A stretch of DNA of 64,000 nucleotides from a bacterium (GTDB lineage Bacteria; Bdellovibrionota_C; UBA2361; SZUA-149; JAEUWB01): NCBI GenBank assembly GCA_016786595.1, contig JAEUWB010000003.1:124001-188000 (forward strand). The letters are read 5' to 3'. This document shows, piece by piece, positions 26,981 through 35,145 of this stretch. The notes below the pieces were generated by a model. It saw only the letters and a program-made list of their open reading frames with translations. It did not search any database and was not told where the DNA came from. Positions within the stretch are counted from its first letter, which is position 1. Every line of letters starts with the position of its first letter. Both the position numbers and the translations under genes were made by a program.

Positions 26981-27847
26981 ATGTCAGCGCCGAATAAATT
27001 ATTTATAATCTTGCAGTTTTGCTTAATTTTTTGCGGATGCTTTTCCACTAAAGTTTACCTTAAAGATCAATCCCTGGAAGGATATTTACCAATTTCCAAT
27101 CAGACTTTAAACCAAATTGAATCGGTTTTAAAAACGCGCAGTGATAAAATTCAAGTCATTCGCGCAAAATATTCTGGTAGTGCAAAAGCTAGCGTGGGCA
27201 CCCAATCTTTCACGCAAACTTTACTTTTCGCTAACGAAGAGGACTTAAGGACTGATTTTTTTGATCCAGCCCTAAATACTCTGTTTGCAGCTGTTGTAGT
27301 GCGTAAGGATACTATGACAGTGCTAAACCCGCGAGAACGCCTGGTTTATCTTGCCGACGAAGCGCCGACATCCGAACGTATGCGGGATTTGTTATTTATT
27401 CCACTCTCGACTAAGCAAGCAAGCTTTTGGCTCAGCGGTTATTTTTTCCCATTTGAATCGACGTTGATTAAGCAAAGTAGCGCTGCTAGCGACCCACAGA
27501 CGCAACGCGACTTACTGCGCTATGATTTACAAGATGGCAGCGTATATTTGATTGATTTGTACGAGACGCGCCCAATTCGATTACGCTGGTTCTCCGGTGT
27601 AGATCAAGTCTTGAGTTTTGACTCGACCTTACAGTGGCAATCAGAGGGTAAGCTCTCCTGGGTTGAGATCGATCTTCCCGATCAAGACTTGCAAATCAAG
27701 CTCGATGTCGATCGCTTGAATTTTGCTAGTCAGCCGGGAAACCTTGAAGCCCCATTCAGGCTTTCAATCCCAGATAACTTTAATGTAAAGGCTCTTGAGC
27801 ACCCACAAAGCCACCCTTACGAAGCAGGCTTAGGGATCCTTTTTTAA
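26981..27847 (+). CDS. Putative outer-membrane lipoprotein, LolA/LolB- or DUF4292-like
   Basis: A 288-residue protein from ATG 26981 (a TTG at 26957 would add eight residues ahead of the signal). The signal segment ends FCGC, with possible lipidation at C20, although Cys at -2 is an imperfect lipobox. The body is rich in beta strands; LRTDFFDPALNTLFAAVVV and MTVLNPRERLVYLADEAP resemble the LolA/LolB/DUF4292 fold that binds lipoproteins or lipids. Its last 68 bases overlap, antisense, the 3' end of the ABC permease gene. Function is inferred from fold-like patterns only. Confidence 0.6.
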   Translation: MSAPNKLFIILQFCLIFCGCFSTKVYLKDQSLEGYLPISNQTLNQIESVLKTRSDKIQVIRAKYSGSAKASVGTQSFTQTLLFANEEDLRTDFFDPALNTLFAAVVVRKDTMTVLNPRERLVYLADEAPTSERMRDLLFIPLSTKQASFWLSGYFFPFESTLIKQSSAASDPQTQRDLLRYDLQDGSVYLIDLYETRPIRLRWFSGVDQVLSFDSTLQWQSEGKLSWVEIDLPDQDLQIKLDVDRLNFASQPGNLEAPFRLSIPDNFNVKALEHPQSHPYEAGLGILF

Positions 27848-29483
27848 GAGCTTCACGAGTTAGTTTAATTGTCATCGAGGTGTAAACTAAAATTACACCG
27901 CCGAGAATCACTGGCCAAAATACACCAATTTGCAGTTGCGTTGATGGTACCGATCCCAGCCCAATAATGATCAGGGCAAAGGGGATGTGTGCGATCATTA
28001 AAATAAAGCTATGCACCATGAAAACTAGGCTGCCCATATTGGAGATTACTTGTGAGGGAGCTTCCCAGTCAAAACGCGCATAGTAGCAGCCTGTGCGTAG
28101 TGCATAGGCAACAAGTAGAATGCTTGTCGCAATATGTAGTCCAACATAAAGAATTAACCCGAGGGTGTTATAGGCCAGGTTAAAGCCTGAGATTAGCGCC
28201 ATTAATATTGAAATCATGCCTGTCGCAGTTGCAAAGATTGCAAACTTGATTGTGACGTAATCTCCAACCCAAAGCGGGGCGGCGCGCAGCAGCGTAGGGT
28301 AGGAGCGCCCCTCTAAGCTGATTGTCGGGTAAACAAAGCGTCCGACGATTGCTCCAAGGACACAGCTATTTAAGATGTATGCCGAAATTAGTAATCCCGA
28401 AGACCACCAATCTGTTCCCGAAAGATCACTTGGTGGGCGTGCAGCAAGTTGCTTAAGATGCCCTAAGTAGAGAATGCCCAGCGAGACAAAAAGTATTAAC
28501 TGCACAAGCTGGCTCATGTCGCGCGTGAGAGTATGCCACTCTTTTGATAGAATCGCGCGGTATTGAGCAGGTAGTAGATCGGCGAAAATGATAGTTGATT
28601 CATGGGCAGATTTTTCTTGCGTGGTTGATTGCGAGTGTCCTTGAAGAAACAAAAATTCATAAGCTAGGAAGGCAACAGCTGTAGCAGCCAGTGCACTTGA
28701 GAATAATAGTAAAAATTCGAGTTCAGGATTAGCGGCTGAACCTTGAGGCAGCAGTGGGGCGAGCAGGGCAGAAGTTGCCCATGCAGGAGGGAACCAGAAC
28801 TCAAGATAGCTATTGCTCGTTAAATTATATTCGATGATTTGGCGAATTGAGCTAGTCGCTGAAGAGTGCAGACTGTTTGCACCACTGTGCAGATAAAGTA
28901 GCAAGATCGCAACGACTACAAAGGAAATGATGGTTAGTATTTGCCGCAAGCGCTCAGGGGGGCAAAGCGATACAAGTAACGTCGCCACGCAAGCTCCAAG
29001 CCCAGCAGGAATTGTGAATAAGAGAAACACAATTGCCAAACTTTGTAGTGTATAAACTGGAGAGAGGTTCAGGGCATCAGCTAGTGCAAGTAGTGCGGGG
29101 ATGGAGAGTAACGCCATGACCCAGCTTGAATTAATCATACTGACAGTGAGTCGATTAAAAAATAATGCAGTTGGAGAAATTGGAGTGACTAGTAGTAATG
29201 ATAGATCGGCAGATAAGTAGAGAAAATTTAAGGCACCAACGATATTGGAGAAGCATAATAAAACAAAAATTACAGATGTTAATGAAGAAATTAACCTGCG
29301 TAGTGGATAAATTAGATCTTGCCCATTGCCATTAATGCTACGGAGAGATTCAAGCGATGCAAAATATATGACAACGCTAATGCCCGCAATCGTTAGCAAC
29401 AAAATGAGTGCGCGAGGCCATTCTTCGCTTTTCAGTCGATTCTTAAACGATAGTAGCGCCGGTCGAAAAGGTAAGAATAGCAT
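27780..29483 (-). CDS. ABC transporter membrane subunit (putative)
   Basis: A 567-residue integral membrane protein with about 12 hydrophobic segments, for example residues 25-43, 67-90, 148-200 and 480-540. It follows the ATP-binding gene at 29491 by 7 bases on the same strand, which supports an ABC-2-type exporter permease. Substrate unknown. The 3' end overlaps the convergent lipoprotein gene by 68 bases, an arrangement without room for a separate terminator. Confidence 0.75.
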   Translation of the reverse strand: MLFLPFRPALLSFKNRLKSEEWPRALILLLTIAGISVVIYFASLESLRSINGNGQDLIYPLRRLISSLTSVIFVLLCFSNIVGALNFLYLSADLSLLLVTPISPTALFFNRLTVSMINSSWVMALLSIPALLALADALNLSPVYTLQSLAIVFLLFTIPAGLGACVATLLVSLCPPERLRQILTIISFVVVAILLLYLHSGANSLHSSATSSIRQIIEYNLTSNSYLEFWFPPAWATSALLAPLLPQGSAANPELEFLLLFSSALAATAVAFLAYEFLFLQGHSQSTTQEKSAHESTIIFADLLPAQYRAILSKEWHTLTRDMSQLVQLILFVSLGILYLGHLKQLAARPPSDLSGTDWWSSGLLISAYILNSCVLGAIVGRFVYPTISLEGRSYPTLLRAAPLWVGDYVTIKFAIFATATGMISILMALISGFNLAYNTLGLILYVGLHIATSILLVAYALRTGCYYARFDWEAPSQVISNMGSLVFMVHSFILMIAHIPFALIIIGLGSVPSTQLQIGVFWPVILGGVILVYTSMTIKLTREALKKGSLSLLRKGGFVGAQEPLH

Positions 29484-29490
29484 GCTGGCT

Positions 29491-30222
29491 TTAACCTTCC
29501 GGACGTTCGATGATTTCCAGAAAAACCTGCTCTAGGTCGCGGTCCTCGGTGCGCGCTTCTTTGTACAAATCTTCAAGCGTTCCGTAAGCAATGATTCGCC
29601 CATTTTTAATTATCGCAAGTTTGTGTGCCAACTCCTCAGCAACGCTTAAGGAATGCGTTGACATAAAAACAGTTGTTCCTGCCTGAGTTAATTCGCGAAA
29701 AGTATCTTTGAGAAGTTTTGCTCCTGGAGGGTCAAGCCCGACCATCGGTTCGTCGACAACGAGTACTTGCGGATTGTGAATTCGTGCGGCGCACATCATT
29801 AAGCGTTGACGCATGCCATGTGAATAGCCATCAATTAGGTCGTGCTGGGCACGCTCTAATCCATAACGCTCAAGTAATTCACTGATACGCACGCGCGCTA
29901 ATTTCGGGTCTACGCGATAAAGATCCGCCATGAATTGCAAAAATTCGCGACCTGTTAATTTACCATAGATATATGGCCGGTCGGGAACAACGCCCATAAT
30001 ACTCTTAGCTTCAATCGGATGAGTTTGAATATCATAGCCACCAATGCGAATTGTTCCAATTGTCGGTCGTAGAACTCCTGTCATCATGCGAATTGTTGTC
30101 GTTTTTCCAGCGCCGTTAGTTCCCAGAAAGGCAAAAAGATTACCACGCTCGACCGCGAGGGAAACGTTGTCTACCGCTAAAAATGAGCCATAACGCTTTG
30201 TCAATTGAGATAATTCAATCAT
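29491..30222 (-). CDS. ABC transporter ATP-binding protein
   Basis: A 243-residue CcmA/NatA-type ATPase. Walker A GTNGAGKTT, Q-loop region GVVPDRPYIYGKLTG, signature YSHGMRQRLMM (S-H-G-M in place of SGGQ, common in this group), Walker B VLVVDEPMVGLDPPG and switch His in STHSL are all in place. It is the middle gene of a four-gene minus-strand operon (63-aa protein, 224-aa protein, ATPase, permease) and overlaps the upstream gene by 4 bases. Confidence 0.93.
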   Translation of the reverse strand: MIELSQLTKRYGSFLAVDNVSLAVERGNLFAFLGTNGAGKTTTIRMMTGVLRPTIGTIRIGGYDIQTHPIEAKSIMGVVPDRPYIYGKLTGREFLQFMADLYRVDPKLARVRISELLERYGLERAQHDLIDGYSHGMRQRLMMCAARIHNPQVLVVDEPMVGLDPPGAKLLKDTFRELTQAGTTVFMSTHSLSVAEELAHKLAIIKNGRIIAYGTLEDLYKEARTEDRDLEQVFLEIIERPEG

Positions 30223-30893
30223 AAAGCTTTACCTACTAATTCTGGGAAGGCACTTTCTAGTTTTAAGTTTTCTTGCTCTGGCGCATCGATCGCATTGCAG
30301 TAAATTTGATGATCGCGTCGCAGCACGAACATTTCTAGCCCTGGGAGTAATGAGCGGGTGTTGAGATATGTTTGAAAGTCTCTTGGAAAAGTTAGCTTAT
30401 ACTGATTCCCAGCAACTTCTTCGAGGCGCAGTGGCTGAGGAAACGGCAACTTAAATGTTTTTTCTAAGCCGCTATTTTTCATCGCCAATTCTAGGTAATC
30501 GTGAATACCATCATTTCGTGCTGTAATTGTTAACGTGCCCCACTTAATTTTTGCTTCGGCATGGGTGAGTTGATGGCTAACGTCGAAGGATGCTGCGAAA
30601 TTAATATCTGCTGTGTGCGATCGATTGAAAGCTGAGACATTGAGTACTCCATCAAGCTCCCATGTAGAGATCTCGTCTTCCATAAAAGTACTTTCGATGA
30701 TCCCAACACAAGAGTCTTCATCGTTTTTAACTCTTACGCCGAAGAGTTTCTTCCCATTCGTTAAAGCGGAAAAAATACTGTTATGTTGTCGATTGTGACG
30801 TTCGACAAGTCGATTTGTGCCAATTACAAAGGTTGGTACCCATGTAATAATCAAAAGCATGCTGATCATTCGTGGCAGTAATCTTGAAGACAT
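30219..30893 (-). CDS. Membrane-anchored hypothetical protein of the ABC operon
   Basis: A 224-residue protein with one N-terminal membrane helix (about residues 9-25, LPRMISMLLIITWVPTFVIG) and a beta-rich domain expected outside the cytoplasm. Not recognised as a known family. The 4-base overlap with the ATPase start suggests translational coupling, so it may be an accessory (HlyD-like or sensor) part of the transporter, but no coiled coil or lipoyl-like motif is seen. Confidence 0.65.
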   Translation of the reverse strand: MSSRLLPRMISMLLIITWVPTFVIGTNRLVERHNRQHNSIFSALTNGKKLFGVRVKNDEDSCVGIIESTFMEDEISTWELDGVLNVSAFNRSHTADINFAASFDVSHQLTHAEAKIKWGTLTITARNDGIHDYLELAMKNSGLEKTFKLPFPQPLRLEEVAGNQYKLTFPRDFQTYLNTRSLLPGLEMFVLRRDHQIYCNAIDAPEQENLKLESAFPELVGKAL

Positions 30894-30905
30894 TGCCGTG
30901 TAGTC

Positions 30906-31097
30906 CTAGTTACCTGATTTTTGCTGGGCACGGACCATTTTAGAAACGATATAGTGAGTGATACTTGCGATATCATCATCGCCAATTCTCGACTCCCGCG
31001 CAGCGTCAGCAATCGCGCAGATTAAATCGCCAATCGTTGTGTCCACATTAAGAATGACAGTTGGTGCAGTATGCTGCTCAGTAGAAATCGTTTTCAT
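30906..31097 (-). CDS. Small hypothetical protein, first gene of the ABC operon
   Basis: A 63-residue soluble acidic protein, not recognised. The second half (DLICAIADAARESRIGDDD and ITHYIVSKMV) looks helical. It starts the minus-strand string that continues 12 bases later with the 224-residue anchored protein. A plausible small regulatory subunit, but no function can be assigned. Confidence 0.55.
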   Translation of the reverse strand: MKTISTEQHTAPTVILNVDTTIGDLICAIADAARESRIGDDDIASITHYIVSKMVRAQQKSGN

Positions 31098-31264
31098 CGC
31101 TTAAAACCCCCTAAAAATCAGTGCATAAAACGTGAGATTATATATAATTAGATGCGTCCACTGGTGGCAGAGTTCATAAATTCTTGATCTGCCAAACACT
31201 ATAAATTCACCAGGTATTTTAAGGTGCAATTACTAAATTTTAAGGCTAAAACTGTCGCAAATTA

Positions 31265-33136
31265 ATGACTGACTCAAATTGCAACAATGTAAATCACTTA
31301 CCCCGGCCGCTTGTTGGTCTGTTTGTGTTCTTGTTTGCATTGCTGCCGTGCGCCATTCAAGTGATCTACATTGCAAGCCCTGTCGAATACGTCCAGTCCG
31401 ACATGAAGGGCTATATCGAACGAGCCTGGCGCCTCACTCAAGCTGACAATTTTGTTACATATGATGCATTCTATCCAGCTGGGACGACATATATCTTTTC
31501 CGCTATTTTTCAAGTTTTTAACTTTGTTACTGGCCTATCTGTCTTAACTTGGCTGCAGGTTGGCGCACTTGCACTTGCAGTGCTTTTTACATTTTTACTC
31601 GCGGAAGAATTATTTCAATGGCGCAGAGGCGCCCTCTGGGGAGCACTTTTCGCAAGCCTCTTTTATCCCTTCTTTGGGCAAGCAAGTTTTTTCATGTCCG
31701 AACCCCTGTTTATTGCAATGACACTTTTTGCAATGTGGTTTTTTCTTAAAATTAACCGTACTGAAGCTAGATTAGAACAAGTAATTCTTTTAGGACTGCT
31801 CTTAGGCTGGTCAATGCTGCTGCGCGGCCAAGGTATCTGCTTTGCCGCAACAATTACACTTTATGGTTGCTTTGGATTTAAACGCATTTTTAGAAACCCT
31901 CAATTGCTTTTGGCTTTTAGCGTTGCGCTTACTCTCCCTCTCTACGCCCAAGCTAAATTTAATCAGCATTTAACAAATACTGATGACCTCTTCTTGTCAT
32001 CAAACGGAGCATTTAATGCATTCCTAGGTCAAAGCCGACTTGAAGCCTTGGGCGTACATAACCCCGGGGCAGGTTACTACTATGTTTTTCATAACAATAA
32101 CGCCTTCTTTGACCAGGATTTATCTGCGCCACAAATGTTTAAGGCTTCTATTCATGATCGAGAATTTTTCATGAATCAAGTTGCAATCTTGTGGCAGCAG
32201 GACTTCAAGCGACAGATTGTAAGAAGCTTGCAAAGCGTGATTGAACTCTTCTCTCCCTACCCGGAATGGCCCTTACGCTTACTTGATGTGCCAGAGTATT
32301 ACGAGAAGATTAGCCGCATTGTTTTTCTAGTGCTGATTATGATTCCAGTTCTATACACATTATTAACAACGATTAGCTTCGATCAAGAACGCTCACGCAT
32401 AATATTTTTATTTTTACCTGTGGCTATGACTGTCGCTCTAATTTTCCTAACCATGGGACAGCCACGTTATCTAATTCCCTTCCAATATTTGTTGATTATC
32501 TTATCGATTCCCTGCCTGCGCGATAAATTTGCGAGGAAATTCTTAGTTGACCAAAGCCCTGTTAACCCTCGCGTTTTAACAGCAATTTCTCGCATAGTGC
32601 TGGTCACTTTGTTGCTGCTTTCTGCAACTACTGCCATTGCCATCTCTCGGGCATTGAAATCAACCTCAACCGCAAGAACATTAGATTTCAATCAATACTT
32701 TAAGGTCAGTGCCAATGAATTATTACGCTTCGAGTTTGGAATCGACACGCTAATCTCACCGGCAGAAGAAATAGATCATACTAGCATAAGGCTTAGCGGC
32801 TTTCGCAACGCTTGCTCTGGAAAAAGAAATGACCGGCAAATAGTGGATTGGTGTGTGTATACTAATTACTCTGGCACAATCGAAATATTTATTGCGAACA
32901 GCATCATCTCCCAAGTAAATGCAGTCGAAATCTACCTTTCAGATTATGATTCGAATTTAAGAACAACGCTAATTCGTAGCGGCAAGTTCAAGCAGGTTGC
33001 CGTCGTTCCACAGTCTGGGAGCTGGTATAGAATTAACATGCGCCCGGAAGTTAGAAAATCTGGCGTTATGAAAATCAACCTGCGTGAATTAACCGGCAGC
33101 GGCGTTAAACTTTCTGCGCTGAGATTACTCTCTTAA
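31265..33136 (+). CDS. PMT-like membrane glycosyltransferase with C-terminal periplasmic domain
   Basis: A 623-residue protein with about 12 hydrophobic segments over residues 1-460. The first long loop carries an acidic motif (VQSDMKGYIERA) followed by YDAFYPAGTTY, consistent with a GT-C enzyme of the PMT type. Residues about 490-623 form a soluble beta-rich domain. That domain resembles the whole soluble part of the next gene (33148): VYTNYSGTIEIF versus VYANNSGMLRFEF, SGSWYRINMRPEVRKSGVMK versus DGRWYFIPLTTEERSKGEV, and GSGVKLSALRLL versus TGSNIALSAAAL at the ends. No clear sugar or acceptor assignment. Confidence 0.75.
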   Translation: MTDSNCNNVNHLPRPLVGLFVFLFALLPCAIQVIYIASPVEYVQSDMKGYIERAWRLTQADNFVTYDAFYPAGTTYIFSAIFQVFNFVTGLSVLTWLQVGALALAVLFTFLLAEELFQWRRGALWGALFASLFYPFFGQASFFMSEPLFIAMTLFAMWFFLKINRTEARLEQVILLGLLLGWSMLLRGQGICFAATITLYGCFGFKRIFRNPQLLLAFSVALTLPLYAQAKFNQHLTNTDDLFLSSNGAFNAFLGQSRLEALGVHNPGAGYYYVFHNNNAFFDQDLSAPQMFKASIHDREFFMNQVAILWQQDFKRQIVRSLQSVIELFSPYPEWPLRLLDVPEYYEKISRIVFLVLIMIPVLYTLLTTISFDQERSRIIFLFLPVAMTVALIFLTMGQPRYLIPFQYLLIILSIPCLRDKFARKFLVDQSPVNPRVLTAISRIVLVTLLLLSATTAIAISRALKSTSTARTLDFNQYFKVSANELLRFEFGIDTLISPAEEIDHTSIRLSGFRNACSGKRNDRQIVDWCVYTNYSGTIEIFIANSIISQVNAVEIYLSDYDSNLRTTLIRSGKFKQVAVVPQSGSWYRINMRPEVRKSGVMKINLRELTGSGVKLSALRLLS

Positions 33137-33147
33137 GTTTAATTATT

Positions 33148-33756
33148 ATGCAAGACGTCGCAGCAGCGCAAATTTTAGCACGTCGCCAAGGTTGGTTTAA
33201 ACGGTGCGCGCTCGCACTATTTTGTGCCGCACTCTGTGTTATTTTTTCTCAATTAAATACGATTGTCTATCGTCAACTTCAACCGCGTCGGGCCCATAGC
33301 TTAACACAAGCGCACTATCAGAATCCGCTCTATCAACAAGATCAAAAAATACTCAAACCACAGTATTGGGTTGAGCTTGGAAAAAATTCGACACTCGGCG
33401 AAGATCGCTTGCCAGCCCGCGGACATAAGATTTGGTTAGAAGGTTTTGAAATTGGCTCAGGCTGGAATCGCGCAGTTCCTTGGTATGTTTATGCGAATAA
33501 TTCCGGAATGCTTCGTTTCGAGTTTCCCCCAGATCAAGTTCAAGCTGTGGGAGTTTTTATGACCGATGGCGACTCCTACTGGAGAATGGGCAGAATACGA
33601 AGCCAGGGTTTTAATGAACTTGCTCAAGGCTTACACGATGGACGCTGGTATTTCATTCCTTTAACAACTGAAGAACGCTCTAAGGGGGAAGTAAGAATTT
33701 ATTTCGACCGCTACACCGGCTCAAATATCGCCCTCTCAGCCGCCGCCTTGTTTTAA
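33148..33756 (+). CDS. Membrane-anchored stand-alone copy of the glycosyltransferase C-terminal domain
   Basis: A 202-residue protein with one N-terminal membrane helix (about residues 19-38) and a beta-rich domain. The domain aligns along its length with residues about 515-623 of the glycosyltransferase encoded 11 bases upstream, sharing the W-x-V-Y-x-N-x-S-G, WY and G-S-x(3)-L-S-A positions. The pair therefore looks like a duplicated carbohydrate-binding-type module, one fused and one separate. Family unknown to me. Confidence 0.65.
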   Translation: MQDVAAAQILARRQGWFKRCALALFCAALCVIFSQLNTIVYRQLQPRRAHSLTQAHYQNPLYQQDQKILKPQYWVELGKNSTLGEDRLPARGHKIWLEGFEIGSGWNRAVPWYVYANNSGMLRFEFPPDQVQAVGVFMTDGDSYWRMGRIRSQGFNELAQGLHDGRWYFIPLTTEERSKGEVRIYFDRYTGSNIALSAAALF

Positions 33757-33837
33757 AAGTAACGGCCAAGCGTGCTTCCTCTCAAGCTTTTTCTTTTTCT
33801 TGCTTTTTTTACAAAATCCATTATTTTCTGCGCTCCC

Positions 33838-33921
33838 GCCGGAGTGGTGAAATTGGTAGACGCGCTGGACTCAAAATCCAGTATCGGCAACGATGTGAGA
33901 GTTCGAGTCTCTCCTCCGGCA
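33838..33921 (+). tRNA. tRNA-Leu (anticodon CAA)
   Basis: The acceptor GCCGGAG (33838-33844) pairs with CTCCGGC (33914-33920), discriminator A at 33921, CCA not encoded. The anticodon stem CTGGA/TCCAG encloses loop CTCAAAA, giving anticodon CAA (reads UUG). A long variable arm (ATCGGCAACGAT) marks the class II Leu type, and the T-arm is GAGAG-TTCGAGT-CTCTC. Total 84 nt. Confidence 0.97.
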
Positions 33922-33925
33922 CTTA

Positions 33926-33959
33926 CTTACTTTTTCTTTCGCGAGAAAGAAAAAGTAAG
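33926..33959. terminator. Hairpin after tRNA-Leu(CAA)
   Basis: CTTACTTTTTCTTTC and GAAAGAAAAAGTAAG form a 15-bp perfect stem with a 4-base loop, starting 5 bases after the tRNA. It is pyrimidine/purine asymmetric and AT-rich; it may end the tRNA transcript. Its right arm is the start of the 89-bp tandem repeat. Confidence 0.55.
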
Positions 33960-34137
33960 CAAAAAGAAAGCGGTAAGCTTGCTTTTTGTACTTTTGACCG
34001 TCGTCCGTAAGGACGACAAGTCATAGGGTGCGAGAAAGAAGCAGTAAGCAAAAAGAAAGCGGTAAGCTTGCTTTTTGTACTTTTGACCGTCGTCCATAAG
34101 GACGACAAGTCATAGGGTGCGAGAAAAAAAAGTAAAC
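33941..34137. repeat. 89-bp tandem repeat, 2.2 copies, with internal hairpins
   Basis: Copies start at 33941, 34030 and (partial) 34119, an exact 89-base period with few differences (GTCCGTAAGG versus GTCCATAAGG). Each unit holds two stem-loops: CAAAAAGAAAGC/GCTTGCTTTTTG (one mismatch) and GTCGTCC-N4-GGACGAC. It lies between tRNA-Leu and the lipoprotein gene at 34176. A short open frame across it (from 33772) is not considered a gene. Confidence 0.9.
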
Positions 34138-34175
34138 TAAGCCTAGGTGATAATCTTCAGCAGAGTGTAAACTAT

Positions 34176-34631
34176 ATGCGACACCAACTCTTTATTGTTT
34201 TCTTTTTTATGATCGCCACGAGTGCTTGTGATATTTATTACGGCGTAAGTCGACATACAATCATCGAACAACCTACTTCTTATGAATGCGTGCTCAGCGC
34301 GATCCGTGCCGTGTCTGGAATTGTCGAGGCTGAACTTAGAACTGTGGAAGGTGGCCGAAGATTAACTCTAACAGGTCTACAGAAGCCTAAACTTTTACAC
34401 TATTTCATTTATAAAACTGATAGCTTTCAACATTCGCTTTTAATCGCTGAGGAATTCGATGGTACCTTAGAGTATCGTCACGGATATCAGCAGATCAATA
34501 AAAAGCCATCTCAAGTTGAAGTTGACAACGCGATGAACGTTATCAAAGCTATCGATGCTTCAGTAGAAAAGCGTTGTGGGATAAAAGCATTGTCAAACCT
34601 AACTAATGTTTGCAATGGAGTTAAATGCTAA
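34176..34631 (+). CDS. Small lipoprotein, unknown
   Basis: A 151-residue protein with a lipoprotein signal: MRHQLFIVFFFMIATSAC, lipidation at C18. The mature part has one early and three late cysteines. Size, the early C-V-L-S and the late helix ending in KRC loosely resemble the lipoprotein at 34732 on the opposite strand (early Q-C-L, late TRKC), so the two may be distant paralogues. Function unknown; closeness to the toxin-like gene at 35146 allows an immunity role. Confidence 0.65.
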   Translation: MRHQLFIVFFFMIATSACDIYYGVSRHTIIEQPTSYECVLSAIRAVSGIVEAELRTVEGGRRLTLTGLQKPKLLHYFIYKTDSFQHSLLIAEEFDGTLEYRHGYQQINKKPSQVEVDNAMNVIKAIDASVEKRCGIKALSNLTNVCNGVKC

Positions 34632-34731
34632 TGCATTGCTACGGCCATTAAGATAAAGAAGGCAGATAAGTCCTCGTCATTTGGAGCTTATAAGTAAGGC
34701 CTACATAAAATCTACTTCATAAACGATGCTT

Positions 34732-35130
34732 TCAGAAGCATTTCCTAGTGATTTTATCTTTGAGATCTTCAAGAATGGCATTAACTTTTTTATGCCGAAC
34801 TTTATCGTTGGAAAGTTCGTTCCAACCAGTCATGAAAATTAATTTTTTCTGACCGTTAAGATCTCGTTTAATTCCAGCCCAAATATTCATCGGCTGACCA
34901 CTAAATATGATATCTTGATTTCTCCTATAAACCAGATGATAGGCTTGTCCATTATGATCTGGTTGATAAGAGTGATATTCTAGCGACGGATCAGTTTTTA
35001 AATATGTTGCCAGACATTGCTCCGAAAATTTGAGATCTAAAGGGCGACTTTCAACTATTTCTCGATGCATCCGATCGCAGGAGCTCAATCCTAGGAACAC
35101 ACAGACCACGATGATTTTGTAAATATTCAT
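34732..35130 (-). CDS. Small lipoprotein directly downstream of the HExxH protein (candidate immunity)
   Basis: A 132-residue protein with a lipoprotein signal (MNIYKIIVVCVFLGLSSC, lipidation at C18, Asp at +2, which often means inner-membrane retention). The mature domain has a pair of cysteines near its ends (EQC and KCF). Its start lies 15 bases after the stop of the large toxin-like gene on the same strand, the usual place for a cognate immunity gene. That role is inferred from position and localisation only; no known immunity family is recognised. Confidence 0.65.
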   Translation of the reverse strand: MNIYKIIVVCVFLGLSSCDRMHREIVESRPLDLKFSEQCLATYLKTDPSLEYHSYQPDHNGQAYHLVYRRNQDIIFSGQPMNIWAGIKRDLNGQKKLIFMTGWNELSNDKVRHKKVNAILEDLKDKITRKCF

Positions 35131-35145
35131 AAAGTATCTACTATA

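Noticed and set aside
33772-34026. Open frame of 84 codons across tRNA-Leu(CAA) and the tandem repeat
   Set aside because: It runs through the tRNA gene and the 89-bp repeats and has no coding features.
33926-34137. CRISPR array from spaced repeats after tRNA-Leu
   Set aside because: The units are contiguous with an 89-base period and no unique spacers; no cas genes are near.
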